Shown here piece after piece: positions 7,641-16,840 of a DNA stretch of 64,000 nt. The number at the start of each line of letters is the position of its first letter. The stretch's first letter is position 1. This DNA comes from Gemmata massiliana. GTDB lineage: Bacteria; Planctomycetota; Planctomycetia; Gemmatales; Gemmataceae. The notes beneath the pieces were generated by a model. That model was given only the letters and a program-made list of their open reading frames with translations, was not told the origin of the DNA and did not search any database. The stretch covers positions 445,908 to 509,907 of the forward strand of contig HG799465.1 of assembly GCA_000531095.1 (NCBI GenBank). Direction: 5' to 3'. The translations under genes were made by a program, and so were the position numbers.

Positions 7641-8537
7641 GGTCTTCGGTAACTCGAACTCGAACGTGTCTGTGTCCACGAACGTTCGCGTCGCCAGATC
7701 GTACACGCGACGTTGCCCCTTCAGGTGCCAGCCGTCGATGGTGTAGTCGTGGTAGCCCCACCGGCGCGTTTGCGTCGAACTCCCGGTGCAGATCGTCGGG
7801 AACGGCAGGTTCGGTGCGGCCGGTAGCATGTACCAGTGGTGCCGGTGCCCGTGCAACCACAAGCTCACGCCGCACTCGGCTGCGACGTCGCGTGCCGCGT
7901 GCCAGTCGTGGAGCCGGTGCCAGCGGGGTTCGACTTGGTGGCCCTCTTTCAAAAGCGGGTAATGACTCACGACGATGCGCGGGCCGGCGTCCAGCGTGGC
8001 GCACAGCGCGCGAAAGCGTTCGAGCTGCGGAACTCCGACGCGCCCGGTCGCGTCCCAGAAGAGGACGTTCGGCTTCGCGGAGTTGAGCGCGATCAGCCAC
8101 ACGTGCCCGACCTTCTGTGCGAACGGGTACGGGTGCGCGCGTACTCGCTGCCCTTGCTGCCACGGCGCGAAGGGCGTTTCAAAGAACCGGTCGCGGACCG
8201 AGCGCCGGATGTAGAGATCGTGGTTGCCCGGAACAGCGATCCCGGGCGGAAGGGCCGCATCACCCACACCGAGCCGCGTCGCGGCTTCGGCCATCTCGGA
8301 GGGGAAGCCGAGTGCGGTCGCGTCACCGGAGAACACGAGGTGGTCGAAATCTCGTGAAGCGAACTCGGTCCGGAGCGCGGCCGTGACGTCGTTCGCGTGG
8401 AAGAACCGCGAACCGCGCCCGAGCAGCCTCACGTTTACCAGGCCCGTGGTGCGCTTGTTGAACGTGTCCCGTACCCGCCAACCGAGTGGCCGGGCGGTCA
8501 AGTGGATGTCGCTGAAGTGCGCGAGTCGGATTGCCAT
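7554..8537 (-). CDS. Calcineurin-like metallophosphoesterase
   Basis: A 327-residue metallophosphoesterase. Metal motifs occur in order: DIHLT (D-x-H) near residue 10, FSGDAT (GD) near 71, PGNHDLY (GNHD) near 105, VVSHYPLL near 190 and GHRHHWY near 227. This is the Calcineurin_5'-nucleotidase/cpdA-like set for two metal ions. The start at 8537 (MAIRLAHFSDIHLT) places the first motif correctly; an upstream ATG adds 14 residues. The last 30 or so residues (PPGPLPKGKGEQQ, NPSPKRRGA) are encoded by repeat DNA and are probably not part of the fold. It is divergent from the SDR gene. Confidence 0.85.
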   Translation of the reverse strand: MAIRLAHFSDIHLTARPLGWRVRDTFNKRTTGLVNVRLLGRGSRFFHANDVTAALRTEFASRDFDHLVFSGDATALGFPSEMAEAATRLGVGDAALPPGIAVPGNHDLYIRRSVRDRFFETPFAPWQQGQRVRAHPYPFAQKVGHVWLIALNSAKPNVLFWDATGRVGVPQLERFRALCATLDAGPRIVVSHYPLLKEGHQVEPRWHRLHDWHAARDVAAECGVSLWLHGHRHHWYMLPAAPNLPFPTICTGSSTQTRRWGYHDYTIDGWHLKGQRRVYDLATRTFVDTDTFEFELPKTYPPGPLPKGKGEQQRQPLPNPSPKRRGA

Positions 8538-8665
8538 GTTCGGAAGTTGTCGTGCGGCCCCGGGCGGTACGGAATACAACCGACCACTGTAGGGTATCGC
8601 GGCGCGCGACCGGCGGCAGGTGCTTTCCGTTCCGCGCTCCGCACTCCGCGTTCCGCGTTGAGAGC

Positions 8666-9430
8666 ATGATTACTTACAACTTCTCCGGCAAAGTGGTTCT
8701 CGTTACCGGTAGCTCGCGCGGGATCGGCGCGGGCGTGCTGACCGCGTTCGCGCGGGCCGGCGCGACGTGCGTGCTCCACTTCTGGGACGACCCCGCGGGC
8801 GCGAACCGCAAGGACGCCGAAGCGCTGGCGGCCGAGTTCCGCGGGCTGGAGAGCAAGCCGCCGGTTCACATTTTCGCGGGCGACGTGCGCGACGCGGCCC
8901 AGGTCGAAGCCCTCATGAAGCAGGTGAAAGACCAGTGCGGCGGGCTGGACGTGCTCGTGAACAACGCGGGCATCATCAAGGACCGCACGCTAAAAAAGAT
9001 GACGCTCGACGAGTGGCACGCGGTCATTCAGACGAACCTCGACGGCGTGTTCCACTGCTGCAAGTACGGCACCGAGATCCTGCGCGACGGCGGGCGCATC
9101 GTGAACGTCGCGTCGGTCGCGGGACTGGTCGGCTTCCACGGCCAGACCAATTACGCCGCCGCGAAAGCCGGGGTCATCGGCCTCACGCGCGTGCTGTCGA
9201 AGGAACTCGCGCGCCGGCAGATCACCGCCAACGCGGTCGCGCCGGGCGTGATCCAGACGCCGATGCTCGGCGAGATCAAGCCCGAGGTCATGACCGAGTA
9301 CCTGAAGCAGATCCCCGCGGGGCGCCTGGGCAAGCCGGAAGACATCGCGAACGCGGTGCTGTTCCTCGCGACCGAGGAGAGCGGGTACATCACCGGGCAG
9401 GTGCTCCCCGTTACCGGCGGCTGGGTGTGA
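8666..9430 (+). CDS. SDR-family 3-oxoacyl-ACP reductase (FabG-like)
   Basis: A 254-residue short-chain dehydrogenase. The cofactor motif VLVTGSSRGIGAG starts near residue 11, then NNAG near 95, catalytic Ser in NVASVAG, and YAAAKAG (YxxxK) near 157. The C-terminus ITGQVLPVTGGWV is typical of FabG-type reductases in fatty-acid synthesis. A full fatty-acid gene cluster is absent, so the precise substrate is open. The start at 8666 begins the Rossmann fold; the upstream frame is not protein-like. Spacing to the next gene is 64 bases. Confidence 0.85.
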   Translation: MITYNFSGKVVLVTGSSRGIGAGVLTAFARAGATCVLHFWDDPAGANRKDAEALAAEFRGLESKPPVHIFAGDVRDAAQVEALMKQVKDQCGGLDVLVNNAGIIKDRTLKKMTLDEWHAVIQTNLDGVFHCCKYGTEILRDGGRIVNVASVAGLVGFHGQTNYAAAKAGVIGLTRVLSKELARRQITANAVAPGVIQTPMLGEIKPEVMTEYLKQIPAGRLGKPEDIANAVLFLATEESGYITGQVLPVTGGWV

Positions 9431-9494
9431 TTTCTGGCCGGGCGCCCGGCGGTGAGGTAAGCTGAACCGACTCGATACTCTGGAACCAATCTCC

Positions 9495-10571
9495 ATGAAA
9501 CGACACGTAACGCGCGGCCTGGTGGCGCTGGGACTGGTGACACTGGCGGCCACGGTGAGCGCGCAGACCGTCCCGGACACGGTCGAAGTGCGCAACCGCA
9601 AGGACGGCACCACGAAGACTTACTCCGGGCAGTTGAAGGCCGGCCCCGCGGGGTTCCAGGTGTTCAGCGGGGAGAAGCTCGAGAAGGCCACCGAAGCGTT
9701 CGCGCCGGACGACATCCTCAAGGTCGCGATCGGCGATTTGCCGGGCGTGGAGCGGAACGCCTTCAACGCGGCGAAGACCAAAGAAGACAAGAAAACCGCG
9801 AAGGATTACGCGGAAGCCACCGAAGGGTACAAGGCACTCATCAAGCCGGGCCTCGCGGAGCGGAGCAAGCGCCACCTGGAGTTCCGGATCGCGAGCGTGA
9901 AGCAGAAGCTCGCGGACGACCTCGAGGGCGACGCCTGGGCCAAGGCCGTGGACGCCGCGATTCTCAACTGGAAAGAGTTCTGCGACCTCTACTGGGCCGC
10001 CCCCGGGTGGGAACTGTGGCCCGCGACGCGGGCGATGACGCGCCTCCAGATCGAGCGCCGGAAGTACAGCGACGCGGCCTCCGCGTGGTCGAAGCTGAAG
10101 GGCGCCGCGGACCTGCCGCCCGAAGCGAAGCTCGAAGCCGCCCTCCAGGAGATCGACGGCCGGATTCGCGGTAAAGAGTACGCGGTGGCCGCGGGCGCGG
10201 CGGAAGACCTCATGAAGACCGCCACGGGCGCGCGCAAGGAGCGGCTCGCGATTTATCACCTGACCGCAAAAGAGGGGGGCAGCGGAAAGTACCAGGAGGG
10301 CATCGACAAGATCAAAGCCGAAATGGACAAGTCGAAAGACCCGTCCGTTCACGCCACCGGGTTCGCGATGACGGGCGAACTGTACCTCGCCGCCGGCAAG
10401 CCCCGCGACGCGATGTGGGCGTACCTGTTCGTGGAAACGGTCGAGAACCAGGACAAGGAAGAGGTGTTCAAAGCGGTTTCGCGCCTCACCGAAATCTTCG
10501 AGACCCAGATGGACGAGGAGCAGACCAAGAAATACCGCGAGAAAATCAAACGCTCCCGCGGCACGCTGTAA
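9495..10571 (+). CDS. Secreted TPR-like protein of unknown function
   Basis: 358 residues with a clear signal peptide (MKRHVTRGLVALGLVTLAAT ending near VSAQ). The mature part begins with a small beta segment (VEVRNRKDGTTKTYSG) and continues with paired helices resembling tetratricopeptide repeats (YAEATEGYKALI, WAKAVDAAILNWKEF, YSDAASAWSKLKG, PRDAMWAYLFVE). Lys/Glu-rich and probably periplasmic. Similar secreted TPR-like proteins are common in planctomycetes; no specific function can be assigned. Confidence 0.75.
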   Translation: MKRHVTRGLVALGLVTLAATVSAQTVPDTVEVRNRKDGTTKTYSGQLKAGPAGFQVFSGEKLEKATEAFAPDDILKVAIGDLPGVERNAFNAAKTKEDKKTAKDYAEATEGYKALIKPGLAERSKRHLEFRIASVKQKLADDLEGDAWAKAVDAAILNWKEFCDLYWAAPGWELWPATRAMTRLQIERRKYSDAASAWSKLKGAADLPPEAKLEAALQEIDGRIRGKEYAVAAGAAEDLMKTATGARKERLAIYHLTAKEGGSGKYQEGIDKIKAEMDKSKDPSVHATGFAMTGELYLAAGKPRDAMWAYLFVETVENQDKEEVFKAVSRLTEIFETQMDEEQTKKYREKIKRSRGTL

Positions 10572-11010
10572 TTAGCCAGAGGACAGAAACGGGTGCGCTC
10601 AAGCCCCGTTAGGGGCGGAGGCGAGTAGCCAGGGGTGGAGCGGAGCGCAACCCCCTGCGCGGGCTCCCGCGAACCCGGATAGCGTGGTGCCTCGTCGCGA
10701 CGCCCGTATTTTTTACACTCCCCGGTCCGCCAGGGGTTGCGCTCCGCTCCACCCCTGACTACTCACCTCCGCCCCTAACGGGGCTTGAACACCTCTAGCC
10801 TCTGCCTTTTGTCCTCTGCCTTTTGCCCTCTGCCTTCTGATCTCTGCCCTCTATCTCTCGCCCTAACTCCTTACCCCTTCCGATTCTTCTACCTGTTCGC
10901 ATTACCGCGCCCCAATTCCCCATCTTCCCGTGTCTTTGGATTGTCGCGGTTTGGCTGGCGGGGTAAACTGTGCAAAGATTGCCCGTTGTTGTCGGTACGA
11001 GGCGATTTGC
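10572..11010. other. Non-coding interval with an inverted repeat and low-complexity tract
   Basis: After the TPR-like gene lie the inverted repeat at 10599-10788 and then a pyrimidine-rich degenerate tandem tract (variants of CTCTGCCTTTTG, about 10795-10860). No gene or RNA recognised. Confidence 0.55.
10599..10788. repeat. 190-base inverted repeat with about 58-bp arms
   Basis: The left arm 10599-10657 and right arm 10731-10788 are complementary over nearly their whole length with only a few mismatches. They share TCAAGCCCCGTTAGGGGCGG and AGGGGTGGAGCGGAGCGCAA blocks. The 73-base centre has no frame. It has the form of a non-autonomous palindromic element. Confidence 0.7.
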
Positions 11011-11430
11011 ATGTGGGCGCTTTCCCTTCTCGCGGCCGAAGACCCGTTGACGCGACCGGAAATTATTTACGGTGTCGCCGGCCTTGTGGGTGCGATGCTC
11101 GTCGGGGCCATCGCCATTTCGCTCACGGACAAGTGGCGCAAGCGGGCCACGGCTCCGGCACACGATGCGACGGACATGCTCACCAATTACCGTGACATGT
11201 ACGAACACGGCGAGATCACGGAAGCGGAATACACGGAACTGCGGCGCAAAGTGGCGGACAAGGTGAAGAACGCGCCCGCACCGGTCGCCCCCCCGCAGCC
11301 CGACCCGTCCGGGCGCCCCGATCCCGCGAAATTCGCGATCCCCGCGCCGCCCGATTCCGGGGCGAAAACCGAGCCACCCGCGCCGCCCGCGGTGCCGCCC
11401 GAATCGCCCCCAACACCAGGAGCCTCCTAA
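11011..11430 (+). CDS. Single-pass membrane protein with SHOCT-like segment
   Basis: 139 residues. A hydrophobic segment (IIYGVAGLVGAMLVGAIAIS) is near residues 18-38. It is followed by a short amphipathic motif NYRDMYEHGEITEAEYTELR resembling SHOCT-like oligomerisation segments, then a Pro-rich tail. The start at 11011 precedes the membrane segment. Function unknown. It is transcribed toward clpX, 220 bases away. Confidence 0.65.
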   Translation: MWALSLLAAEDPLTRPEIIYGVAGLVGAMLVGAIAISLTDKWRKRATAPAHDATDMLTNYRDMYEHGEITEAEYTELRRKVADKVKNAPAPVAPPQPDPSGRPDPAKFAIPAPPDSGAKTEPPAPPAVPPESPPTPGAS

Positions 11431-11650
11431 CTGGTGCTCCGGGCAGAACCCGTACCACTAGCCGGGCAGTCGGCGCGATTGCGCCTGTTCTCCGGTTCTC
11501 GCGCGACTCGACTCCTACCCGGCGGTATGATTAGGCTGAAGTCGAGGAGCCGACGGCTTCTCGCGAACGACCGACCCAGTGCGGGGACCGAGCCTCTTCC
11601 GCACGCCGCGAAACAACAATCCATCCGGCACCACCAGATCGGGGAGCCCA

Positions 11651-12949
11651 ATGCCTTCGGACCGCACCACCGGTGACTCTGGCGGACGCCGCCCACCCGG
11701 AACCGCCGGCCGCAACCGCAACGCATATTGCTCGTTTTGCCGCCGCAGCCACCGCGACGTCGGCCCCCTCGTCGAAGGACCGGGCGACGTCTACATCTGC
11801 GGCGAGTGCATCGAGCTGTGCCAGTCGATCATCGACCAGGAGAAGAAGCGCCGCGGCCCGGCCAAGGCGTCCACCTCCAACACGCCGGCCCCGCGCACCA
11901 TTAAAGAGAAGCTCGACGGGTACGTGATCGGGCAGCAGCGCGCGAAGAAGGTGCTCTCCGTCGCGGTCCACAACCACTACAAGCGCCTCAGCCTCGACGC
12001 CAGCAGCCGGCACGAGGTCGAGATCGAGAAGAGCAACATCCTCTTCGTCGGCCCGACCGGGAGCGGCAAGACGCTCCTCGCCCGCACGCTCGCGAAGATC
12101 CTCGACGTGCCGTTCGCGATCGGCGACGCGACCACGCTCACCGAGGCCGGGTACGTCGGCGAGGACGTCGAGAACCTGCTCCTCAAGCTGCTCCACGCCG
12201 CGGATTTCGACATCGAAGCGGCACAGCGCGGCATCATCTACATCGACGAAATCGACAAGATCGCGAAGACGAGCCAGAACGTCTCGATCACCCGCGACGT
12301 GTCCGGCGAGGGCGTGCAGCAGGCCCTCCTGAAGATGCTCGAAGGGACCGTGAGCAACGTGCCCCCGCAGGGCGGGCGCAAGCACCCGGAGCAGCAGTAC
12401 ATTCAGGTCGATACGTCGAACATCCTGTTCATCTGCGGTGGGACGTTCGTCGGCCTCGAGGACATCATCTCGCGGCGCCTGGGGCGCAAGTCGATCGGCT
12501 TCGGCGCGGTCGACAAGGAGCACCGGGAGAAGTCGCTGGGCGAGCTCCTGAGCCAGGTCACCGCCGACGACCTGATCGAGTTCGGGATGATCCCGGAGTT
12601 CGTGGGCCGGTTGCCGGTTCTGGCCCCGCTCGACCCGCTCGACGAGGAAGCGATGCTCCGCATCCTCACCGAACCGAAGAACGCGCTGGTGCGGCAGTAC
12701 CAGAAGCTCTTCGAGATGGAAGGCGCCGAGGTCGAGTTCGAGATCAACGCGCTGAAAGAGATCGCGCGGCTGGCGAAGGCCCGCGACACGGGCGCACGCG
12801 GGCTGCGGGCCATCGTGGAAGACGTGATGCTCGACGTGATGTACGACCTGCCCGAAATGGAACACAAGGGCAAACACGTCATCACCGCCGAAGTGGTCCG
12901 CGGGGAGCGCAAGTTGGGCGAGAAGAAGCCCGGCAAGAAGAGCGCGTGA
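11651..12949 (+). CDS. clpX: ATP-dependent Clp protease ATP-binding subunit ClpX
   Basis: 432 residues, the usual ClpX length. The N-terminal zinc-binding domain has YCSFCRRS and CGECIELC (four Cys). Walker A is VGPTGSGKT near residue 137, Walker B is [12 protein letters not shown], the RKH pore-loop region is [11 protein letters not shown], and the sensor-2 arginine lies in ARGLRAI. It unfolds substrates and feeds them to ClpP, which is not encoded here. The start at 11651 gives the normal distance to the zinc finger. A terminator follows directly. Confidence 0.95.
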   Translation: MPSDRTTGDSGGRRPPGTAGRNRNAYCSFCRRSHRDVGPLVEGPGDVYICGECIELCQSIIDQEKKRRGPAKASTSNTPAPRTIKEKLDGYVIGQQRAKKVLSVAVHNHYKRLSLDASSRHEVEIEKSNILFVGPTGSGKTLLARTLAKILDVPFAIGDATTLTEAGYVGEDVENLLLKLLHAADFDIEAAQRGIIYIDEIDKIAKTSQNVSITRDVSGEGVQQALLKMLEGTVSNVPPQGGRKHPEQQYIQVDTSNILFICGGTFVGLEDIISRRLGRKSIGFGAVDKEHREKSLGELLSQVTADDLIEFGMIPEFVGRLPVLAPLDPLDEEAMLRILTEPKNALVRQYQKLFEMEGAEVEFEINALKEIARLAKARDTGARGLRAIVEDVMLDVMYDLPEMEHKGKHVITAEVVRGERKLGEKKPGKKSA

Positions 12950-12971
12950 GTATCGGGGGAGGGTGAGCAAC

Positions 12972-13011
12972 GAGCGCCCGCGGGTCGGACCCCGCGGGCG
13001 CTCTCGTTTTT
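12972..13011 (+). terminator. Rho-independent terminator of clpX
   Basis: A 13-bp GC-rich stem (GAGCGCCCGCGGG at 12972-12984 with 12991-13003), a 6-base loop, then TCGTTTTTG. It is 22 bases after the clpX stop. Confidence 0.85.
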
Positions 13012-13442
13012 GTGTCTTCAACGGCCGCAGGGATTCCCGATAGCGAACTGCGTCATTTTTCTGCGCTTCCGGACTTCGCCAGAAGCGCTGAATGAATACG
13101 CCGAAACTATTTGTATCCCTTTGTCCACTAGCGTATAATTTGTTTGTGGACACCGGACGTGGCACTTGCTGCGCTGCGAAATGACGCTCGACGAGCAAAA
13201 CTCGTGGACGGATCTGGGCCGAAATCACAAAAATGTTAGCCGTTATTGGCCGCTGACAAGGGGTATTTAAGCAGCAACAAACCCGAAGCTACTGAAACAA
13301 CGGATGTTACGTCACCGGAAAAGATCACGGCCCGATGCAATGTACCCGCTCTTCCCGAAACGTTAGCAATTGTTACTTTCGGTCGGAGAGCGAGCCAGAA
13401 CTGAGATCGAAACGGCCACTTCAACATCGTGCAAGTGCGAGT
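13012..13442. other. Gene-free interval upstream of the Uma2 gene
   Basis: No coding frame or RNA recognised. It is less GC-rich than its surroundings and carries a 25-base sequence shared with 29802-29826. It probably holds the Uma2 promoter, but no confident -35/-10 pair was picked. Confidence 0.45.
13352..13376. repeat. 25-base sequence shared with 29802-29826 (inverted)
   Basis: The reverse complement of this segment matches 29802-29826 at 24 of 25 positions. The common core is GTAACAATTGCTAAC followed by TTTCGGGAA. Both copies lie in intergenic DNA. Confidence 0.6.
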
Positions 13443-14084
13443 ATGAACATTCGCTTTCAGCCGCCCGTGCGAACCGTCGCCGATCTGCTCCACCGCCTCG
13501 GGGACATTCCGGCGGACCGCGTCCGGTTCAACCCGGTTCCGGGCACCGCGACCGTTGAAGACCTCTTGCGCGACGAAAACCGCCGGTGCGAACTGGTCGA
13601 CGAAACTCTCGTGGAGAAGCCAATGGGGGTCCGAGAACCGCTCCTCGCGATCTACCTGGGCGAGTTAATCGGCCCGCTCGTGCGGCGACAGAACCTCGGA
13701 ATCCTGACCGGAGCGGACGGAACTTACGAACTGCTCTCCGGTCTGGTCCGGTTGCCGGATCTGGCTTTTGTTTCGTGGGACCGCTTACCGGGCCGGCGCC
13801 TCCCGGACGAACCGGTGCCGAACGTCATACCGGACCTGGCCGTGGAAGTGTTAAGCGCGAGTAACACGCTCGGCGAGATGGCCCGCAAGCGCGGCGAATA
13901 TTTCAAAGCGGGCGTGCGGCTCGTGTGGGAGATCGATCCGCGGGCGCGCACCGTTCGCATTTACTCGTCAGAAATTGCGTTCACCGATCTGACCGGGACC
14001 GATACGCTCGACGGCGGAACGGTTTTGCCGGGCTTCACTCAGCCGCTCGCCCAGTTCTTCGCGGAACTCGATCGCCACGGTTAG
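13443..14084 (+). CDS. Uma2-family (DUF820) putative endonuclease
   Basis: 213 residues of the Uma2/DUF820 family, a PD-(D/E)XK nuclease-fold family very abundant in planctomycetes and cyanobacteria. Key stretches are CELVDETLVEKPMG, the acid motif RLPDLAFVSWDRLPG, VIPDLAVEVLSASNT (D and E of the core) and the Lys region MARKRGEYFKAGVRLVWEID. The start at 13443 is the ATG directly before the conserved N-terminus. The biological role of the family is not established. Confidence 0.85.
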   Translation: MNIRFQPPVRTVADLLHRLGDIPADRVRFNPVPGTATVEDLLRDENRRCELVDETLVEKPMGVREPLLAIYLGELIGPLVRRQNLGILTGADGTYELLSGLVRLPDLAFVSWDRLPGRRLPDEPVPNVIPDLAVEVLSASNTLGEMARKRGEYFKAGVRLVWEIDPRARTVRIYSSEIAFTDLTGTDTLDGGTVLPGFTQPLAQFFAELDRHG

Positions 14085-14194
14085 AACGATTCGCGCCGTC
14101 GCGTGTGCTGGCGCTGTTCGTGTTGCACGCCGGGGCGATTCCGGGTCTACTCTGCCCACGTCCGGAGGACCGACTTGAGCGGAGAAATGAGAAC

Positions 14195-15466
14195 ATGACC
14201 ACATCACGGATGATGCTCGGTGTCGCGACGGGTTTTGCGCTGGTGCTCGCGATCGGATGTGGTTCAAAGCCAGAACCGGCTCCGGCACCGTCGAGCGCAC
14301 TGGAACCCGACCCAAAGCCGAACGATTCGTCGGCCGCCCCGGTAGCGCCCCTGGGGGGAAAAGAAGCACAAGCGCAGGCGCCGAAAATCCCCTGGGAGCT
14401 GGACGCGGACAAGCAGGTCGCCCCCGCCGCGCCCGTTCGCGGGATCATTGCGGGCGTCGACGTGACGCCCGAGGTCTCGGTCACGAGCGACGAACTAGCA
14501 TTTCGCCTGACGAAGCCCGGCGCGCCGATGCCGGAGCGGTCAGTATCGATCAAATTCCCGGCCGGCCAGCAATCCCTGGGGCGCAACTGGAAGGTGAAGG
14601 GGGGCGACGAGCCGGGACCGAAGGTGCCGGAAGTGTGGCTCGAAGTCCAGGGTCAACCGATCCACCTGCACCCGTCTGGGTATGCGATGACGCTCGAACT
14701 CGGCGCGCGCAAAGACGGGAAAGTGAACGGCAAGATTTACATCAGCTTACCGGACAAGGATCAAACGGTGCTCGCGGGCACCTTTGCAGCGGACTACACC
14801 CGCTTACACACGGAGAAACCCGGTTCGGACGAGGTGCCCTACGTCGCCGGTGAAGTGACCGTGGTCGGTGCACCCGCGAGTGCCGAACTGCGGGTCGCGT
14901 ATGCCGCGTTCTTGCCCACGGGACCGGTGGCGTTCAAGGAACTGCAACTCGCGCCCGATCCGCTGCCGATCGAACAGGCGCGATGGACGAGCGACAACGA
15001 GAAGCCGCGTTCCAGCACGCTGCTCCCCGGCGACGGCAAGGCGCGCCCGTTCCGCTACGAGCACGCGAAACTTCCGCCCGGTCGTTACCTGCTCTCGGCC
15101 GCCATCGCGGGCGGCCCGGCGGTGTGGAAATGGGTCGATGTTGCGGCGAATGGCGCGCTGACGGAGAACTTCACACTCGACGCATCGAAGACGGGCGGAC
15201 TCGAAATCACGGCGCCACAAGGCGCGACCGGCAAAGTGTTTCTCGCGCCCGCCGACGAACCGAATAGGCCGGCCCTGGACTCTCGACTGTTCGAGGGCAT
15301 CTCGATTCAGGTCGTGCGCACTGAAGTCGAAGTGATTAGTGGCAAAGCGATTGTGAAGAACCTCGGACCGGGTCGCTACGAGGTGCGTCTGGGCGACGAG
15401 CGCCGGTTCGTGGACGTTGTCGCCGGCAAGACCGCCGAAGTGAACATGACCCCGCCGAAGAAGTGA
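14195..15466 (+). CDS. Lipoprotein of unknown function
   Basis: 423 residues with a lipoprotein signal peptide (GFALVLAIGCGS; Cys near 24 is the lipidation site). A Pro/Ala-rich linker follows, then beta-rich domains, with a C-terminal carboxypeptidase-regulatory-like part (LPPGRYLLSAAIAGG, NLGPGRYEVRLGD). Probably exposed on a membrane facing the periplasm. No enzyme motif seen. A short G/A-rich leader (GGAGAAATGAGAAC) precedes the ATG at 14195. Confidence 0.75.
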   Translation: MTTSRMMLGVATGFALVLAIGCGSKPEPAPAPSSALEPDPKPNDSSAAPVAPLGGKEAQAQAPKIPWELDADKQVAPAAPVRGIIAGVDVTPEVSVTSDELAFRLTKPGAPMPERSVSIKFPAGQQSLGRNWKVKGGDEPGPKVPEVWLEVQGQPIHLHPSGYAMTLELGARKDGKVNGKIYISLPDKDQTVLAGTFAADYTRLHTEKPGSDEVPYVAGEVTVVGAPASAELRVAYAAFLPTGPVAFKELQLAPDPLPIEQARWTSDNEKPRSSTLLPGDGKARPFRYEHAKLPPGRYLLSAAIAGGPAVWKWVDVAANGALTENFTLDASKTGGLEITAPQGATGKVFLAPADEPNRPALDSRLFEGISIQVVRTEVEVISGKAIVKNLGPGRYEVRLGDERRFVDVVAGKTAEVNMTPPKK

Positions 15467-15481
15467 AGAACCTAACCCGGG

Positions 15482-15593
15482 GTGACCCCGAATGGGGTCA
15501 CAAAGGCATTTGACCTCGTTGGGGCGTGAATACCGTTCGTTGTTTTCGGACCCCAAAGGGGTCACCGGGAATAGCCCGGGGTTTCAACCCCGG
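15482..15593. repeat. Three short palindromes after the lipoprotein gene
   Basis: GTGACCCC-GAAT-GGGGTCAC (15482-15501), GACCCC-AAA-GGGGTC (15549-15563) and CCGGGGTTTCAACCCCGG (15576-15593). The first two share the GACCCC/GGGGTC core, suggesting dispersed REP-like units between convergent genes. Confidence 0.55.
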
Positions 15594-15619
15594 TGCGGAC
15601 CCACGTTTACAATTCGTTG

Positions 15620-15931
15620 TCAGAACGCGGCTTGCGACACGACCAGTTTGACGCCGGTCACGAAGTTCTTCACTTTCTCGCGGTACTCAGTCATGTGTGA
15701 TGTCGCGCTGTGCGCGTAAAGCGCCTCAACGCTCTCCCATTTTTCGACCACCGTCACCACGTTGTCGTGCGGGCCGTCCTGTACCGCGATCGTCGTCGGG
15801 ACATCGATCGTGGCTACGTACTCGATGCACCCGGCTTCCGCGCGCACGAGCGGCGTGACCCACCGGAACACTTCCAAATAGGGCTCGCGCACTCCGGGGT
15901 GGAGCGTGATCGTCGCAATAACGTGAATCAT
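15620..15931 (-). CDS. Antibiotic biosynthesis monooxygenase (ABM) domain protein
   Basis: 103 residues, a single ABM ferredoxin-like fold. MIHVIATITLHPGVREPYLE opens strand 1, AEAGCIEYVATID is in the middle, and VVEKWESVEALYAHSATSHM carries the conserved W-x-H pattern of the family. Such small dimers are quinol or heme oxygenases, or simple cofactor-free oxygenases; the substrate is unknown. The frame ends with a normal hydrophobic strand (GVKLVVSQAAF). Confidence 0.85.
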   Translation of the reverse strand: MIHVIATITLHPGVREPYLEVFRWVTPLVRAEAGCIEYVATIDVPTTIAVQDGPHDNVVTVVEKWESVEALYAHSATSHMTEYREKVKNFVTGVKLVVSQAAF

Positions 15932-15976
15932 TGGGTTCCTTGGCGTCTCTGCAAACGGGGAAGCAACCGAATTTGG

Positions 15977-16660
15977 TTATAGCGGGCCGGCGAGCGGCAC
16001 GAGCAGGTCTACGTCATCTTCGACCGGATCGTTTACCCGGGTACCGATCGGCCAGCACTTCATCTGGTCGGCCGGATAAGGCGTGAAGCGCGGGAGCAGT
16101 TTTTCGGGATTCGCCTCGTTCGGATCGAGCCACGCGGCGAAGTGCTCTTCGCCCACGACGACCGGCATCCGTTCATCCATCGGCTTCACCAGTGAGTTCG
16201 AGGGCATCGTCAGTACCGAGACCGTTTCAACCGGCCCACGGGGGCTGTCCCACCGGTCCCAGATGCCGGCACACACGAACACTCCACTACCCGACGGACG
16301 GAAGTAGTAAGGCTGTTTCCGCCGAAGACCCGGCTTCCAGCCGTAGAAGCCGCTCGCGGGAACCAGACACCGGCGCGACTGAAACGCACTGCGAAACGAG
16401 GGCTTTTGTGCCACAGTTTCGGATCGCGCGTTCACGAACCCTTCGTGGGCGGGATCGGTGTTCCAGTGGGGAACCAGTCCCCAGCGCAGGTCCGCTAGTT
16501 CGCGTGCGCCGTTCACCAGCCGCACAACGGGAACGTCGTGCAGTGGCGCGACATTGTACCGCGCCCTCGATAGCGACCGGGCGTTGTTCGCGCCGGGTGC
16601 CAGACCGAATAAAGCGGCAAGTTCCGATTCCGTGGCAGTAATGACGAGTCGCGCGGGCAT
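15977..16660 (-). CDS. SRAP/YedK-like protein lacking catalytic residues
   Basis: 227 residues with the SRAP (SOS response-associated peptidase, YedK/HMCES) fold: RYNVAPLHDVPVVRL, LRWGLVPHW, FVNARSETV, RRCLVPASGFYGW and ERMPVVV. In active members Cys2 crosslinks to abasic DNA, assisted by a Glu (GFYEW) and a His (IHDRMP). Here the start reads MPAR instead of MCGR, GFYEW is GFYGW (Gly107) and the His position is Asp162; Asn77 is kept. The start at 16660 aligns with the family N-terminus and no upstream Cys fits position 2. It may bind DNA without crosslinking. Confidence 0.8.
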   Translation of the reverse strand: MPARLVITATESELAALFGLAPGANNARSLSRARYNVAPLHDVPVVRLVNGARELADLRWGLVPHWNTDPAHEGFVNARSETVAQKPSFRSAFQSRRCLVPASGFYGWKPGLRRKQPYYFRPSGSGVFVCAGIWDRWDSPRGPVETVSVLTMPSNSLVKPMDERMPVVVGEEHFAAWLDPNEANPEKLLPRFTPYPADQMKCWPIGTRVNDPVEDDVDLLVPLAGPL

Positions 16661-16792
16661 AGGGCGTCCGGGTTGGTGTGAGGGCGCGGAGCATACCGCG
16701 CACCCGGTGGAGAGCCGATGTCGGTGGGGCGAACCCCGCAAGGGCGGGTTATTCGCTGTGAAACGCACCCGCGGCCCTTGCAAGTAGTGCCA

Positions 16793-16840
16793 CTACCCTC
16801 GCAGTTCCTTCACCGTGACGGGCTTCTTGACGTTCGACAT
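16793..16840 (-). CDS. Possible 15-residue mini-ORF
   Basis: ATG at 16840 gives MSNVKKPVTVKELRG and a stop. Composition and codon choice look natural and a GTG lies just upstream in frame, but there is no strong ribosome binding site. It could equally be a remnant of a longer gene. Confidence 0.2.
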   Translation of the reverse strand: MSNVKKPVTVKELRG

